This document shows, piece by piece, positions 5,374 through 6,014 of a DNA stretch of 6,014 nucleotides. Position 1 is the stretch's first letter, and every line of letters starts with the position of its first letter. Location of the stretch: positions 1-6,014 of the forward strand of contig CAKOKU010000024.1 in assembly GCA_934095865.1 (NCBI GenBank). The letters run 5' to 3'. The notes beneath the pieces were generated by a model. The model was not told where the DNA came from, made no database searches, and was given only the letters and a program-made list of their open reading frames with translations. This DNA is from an uncultured Bacilli bacterium (lineage in GTDB: Bacteria; Bacillota_I; Bacilli_A; RF39; UBA660). The position numbers were made by a program, and so were the translations under genes.

Positions 5374-5892
5374 ATGTTAAAAGATAATTTAAAAGCTTTA
5401 AGAAAAGCTAAAGGACTTTCTCAAGAGGAATTAAGTGCTAAATTACACGTAGTTAGACAAACTGTCTCAAAGTGGGAATCTGGATTATCTATGCCAGATG
5501 CCCAAATGCTGATGAGAATATCAAAAATTTTTGAAACACCAGTTAATGAAATCCTTGAGGAAAAATTTGATGCGAAAGAAAATAATGATTTAAAAACAAT
5601 TCAAGAAAAAATAGATATTATAAATAATCAATTATCTATGTACCAACAACATAAAAGAAATAGATTAATAAAATGCATAATAATAGTAGATTTTATTTTA
5701 ATATTTTTATTTATTTTATTAGCCATATTAGGCAGTCCATATTTATCATGGAACTTTAACAATCCAGAATGGGCCGTCATTGGAACATCTTGGCATGTAT
5801 TTGAATGGCTATATTTTAAAATTGCCCCATTTATAATAATTATTATCACTTTAATATTAATGGTAATGCTTATTAAGAAAAATAAACAATAA
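5374..5892 (+). CDS. XRE-family regulator with two C-terminal transmembrane helices
   Basis: This 172-residue protein begins with a complete XRE helix-turn-helix: LKALRKAKGLSQEELSAKL, recognition helix near VRQTVSKWESG (27-37), then PDAQMLMRISKIFETPVNEIL. Residues 68-95 are polar and likely helical (KTIQEKIDIINNQLS), perhaps a coiled coil. Two transmembrane helices follow, about 99-120 and 150-167, with a short Trp-rich outer loop between them (YLSWNFNNPEW). DNA-binding proteins of this kind, tied to the membrane by a small hydrophobic tail, are common in Firmicutes and usually of unknown signal. The ribosome site GAAAGAAG (5357-5364) is weak. The start codon lies inside a copy of AATATGTTAA (5371-5380), and related dyads lie upstream, suggesting self-control. 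The neighbouring membrane protein is a likely partner or target. A strong terminator follows. Confidence 0.87.
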   Translation: MLKDNLKALRKAKGLSQEELSAKLHVVRQTVSKWESGLSMPDAQMLMRISKIFETPVNEILEEKFDAKENNDLKTIQEKIDIINNQLSMYQQHKRNRLIKCIIIVDFILIFLFILLAILGSPYLSWNFNNPEWAVIGTSWHVFEWLYFKIAPFIIIIITLILMVMLIKKNKQ

Positions 5893-5910
5893 AGAATTTT
5901 TTTGATTGAT

Positions 5911-5942
5911 AAATGTGTGAAATCAAATTTCCACATTTTTTT
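5911..5942 (+). terminator. Intrinsic terminator after the second XRE-membrane gene
   Basis: Arms 5911-5923 and 5927-5938 (ATTTCCACATTT) pair over 12 bp with a single bulged T at 5917 or 5918 and loop CAA. A run of seven T at 5936-5942 partly overlaps the stem. Confidence 0.9.
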
Positions 5943-5944
5943 GT

Positions 5945-6006
5945 ATATTGAAAACCCCCAGATAGTCTGGGGGTTCCGTTTAGCTTTAGCGATGAGTATT
6001 CAATAT
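5945..6006. mobile_element. Hairpin-bearing unit resembling an IS200/IS605-type element end
   Basis: AACCCCCAGA (5953-5962) and TCTGGGGGTT (5966-5975) form a perfect 10-bp stem with loop TAG, far more GC-rich than its surroundings. It is enclosed by an 8-bp inverted repeat, ATATTGAA (5945-5952) and TTCAATAT (5999-6006). The tail between holds TTTAGCTTTAGCGATGAGTA. A subterminal hairpin followed by such a tail resembles ends of IS200/IS605-type elements, where the Y1 transposase recognises hairpins. No T run follows, so it is not a standard terminator. Whether this is a left end, a right end or a solo unit cannot be decided because the window stops. Confidence 0.45.
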
Positions 6007-6014
6007 TAAAATCT

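Noticed and set aside
5628..5936. Minus-strand frame of 102 codons over the second XRE-membrane gene
   Set aside because: Its hydrophobic stretches mirror the transmembrane codons of the plus-strand gene, and its start region lies in the terminator hairpin.
5982..6001. Hammerhead-like GATGA core in the tail after the GC-rich hairpin
   Set aside because: The CUGANGA core is incomplete and no GAAA strand or matching stems can be found nearby.

Overview
This is an AT-rich window with seven protein-coding genes, all on the plus strand, from a low-GC Firmicute of the Bacilli/Mollicutes-related type. The evidence for that is the strong AGGAG/AGGTGA ribosome sites, the SipW-type signal peptidase, a SpoVIF-like small protein and XRE-type membrane regulators. 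Six of the seven genes end in TAA and one in TAG. Every tryptophan is TGG, so the standard bacterial code applies and Mycoplasma-type code 4 is unlikely. A gut-associated RF39-like lineage is my guess from general flavour; the sequence does not prove it.

Region 1 (1-2041) is a surface-protein module. The window opens inside a gene for a secreted protein made of 12-residue Asp/Asn/Gly calcium-binding repeats of thrombospondin type 3 style, arranged as a duplicated 75-residue higher-order unit. It ends in a beta-rich domain resembling TasA/camelysin. Its partner, 21 bp downstream, is an ER-type (SipW-like) signal peptidase with a Ser/His/Asp active site and a very long charged cytoplasmic tail. 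The pair ends at a clear intrinsic terminator. The peptidase probably matures the repeat protein, as SipW matures TasA.

Region 2 (2042-3531) holds an 80-residue SpoVIF-like protein, whose real start is GTG at 2086, and then a membrane-anchored XRE regulator with a large predicted extracytoplasmic domain. A short hairpin terminator follows. Region 3 (3532-4544) holds a signal-peptide-bearing secreted protein of unknown function, and then a gene-free stretch with a possible small transcript ending in a second strong terminator.

Region 4 (4545-5942) holds a six-segment membrane protein and a second XRE regulator with two membrane helices. The 10-mer AATATGTTAA and related ATGTTA/TAACAT half-sites recur in the intergenic DNA around both genes and over the start codon of the regulator, which suggests an autoregulated local circuit. 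Region 5 (5943-6014) carries a perfect 10-bp GC-rich hairpin enclosed by an 8-bp inverted repeat and a tail resembling an IS200/IS605-type element end.

The best candidates for something undescribed are the calcium-repeat/TasA-like protein paired with a long-tailed SipW, the XRE-membrane sensor next to a secreted protein, and the repeated AATATGTTAA operator-like motif.
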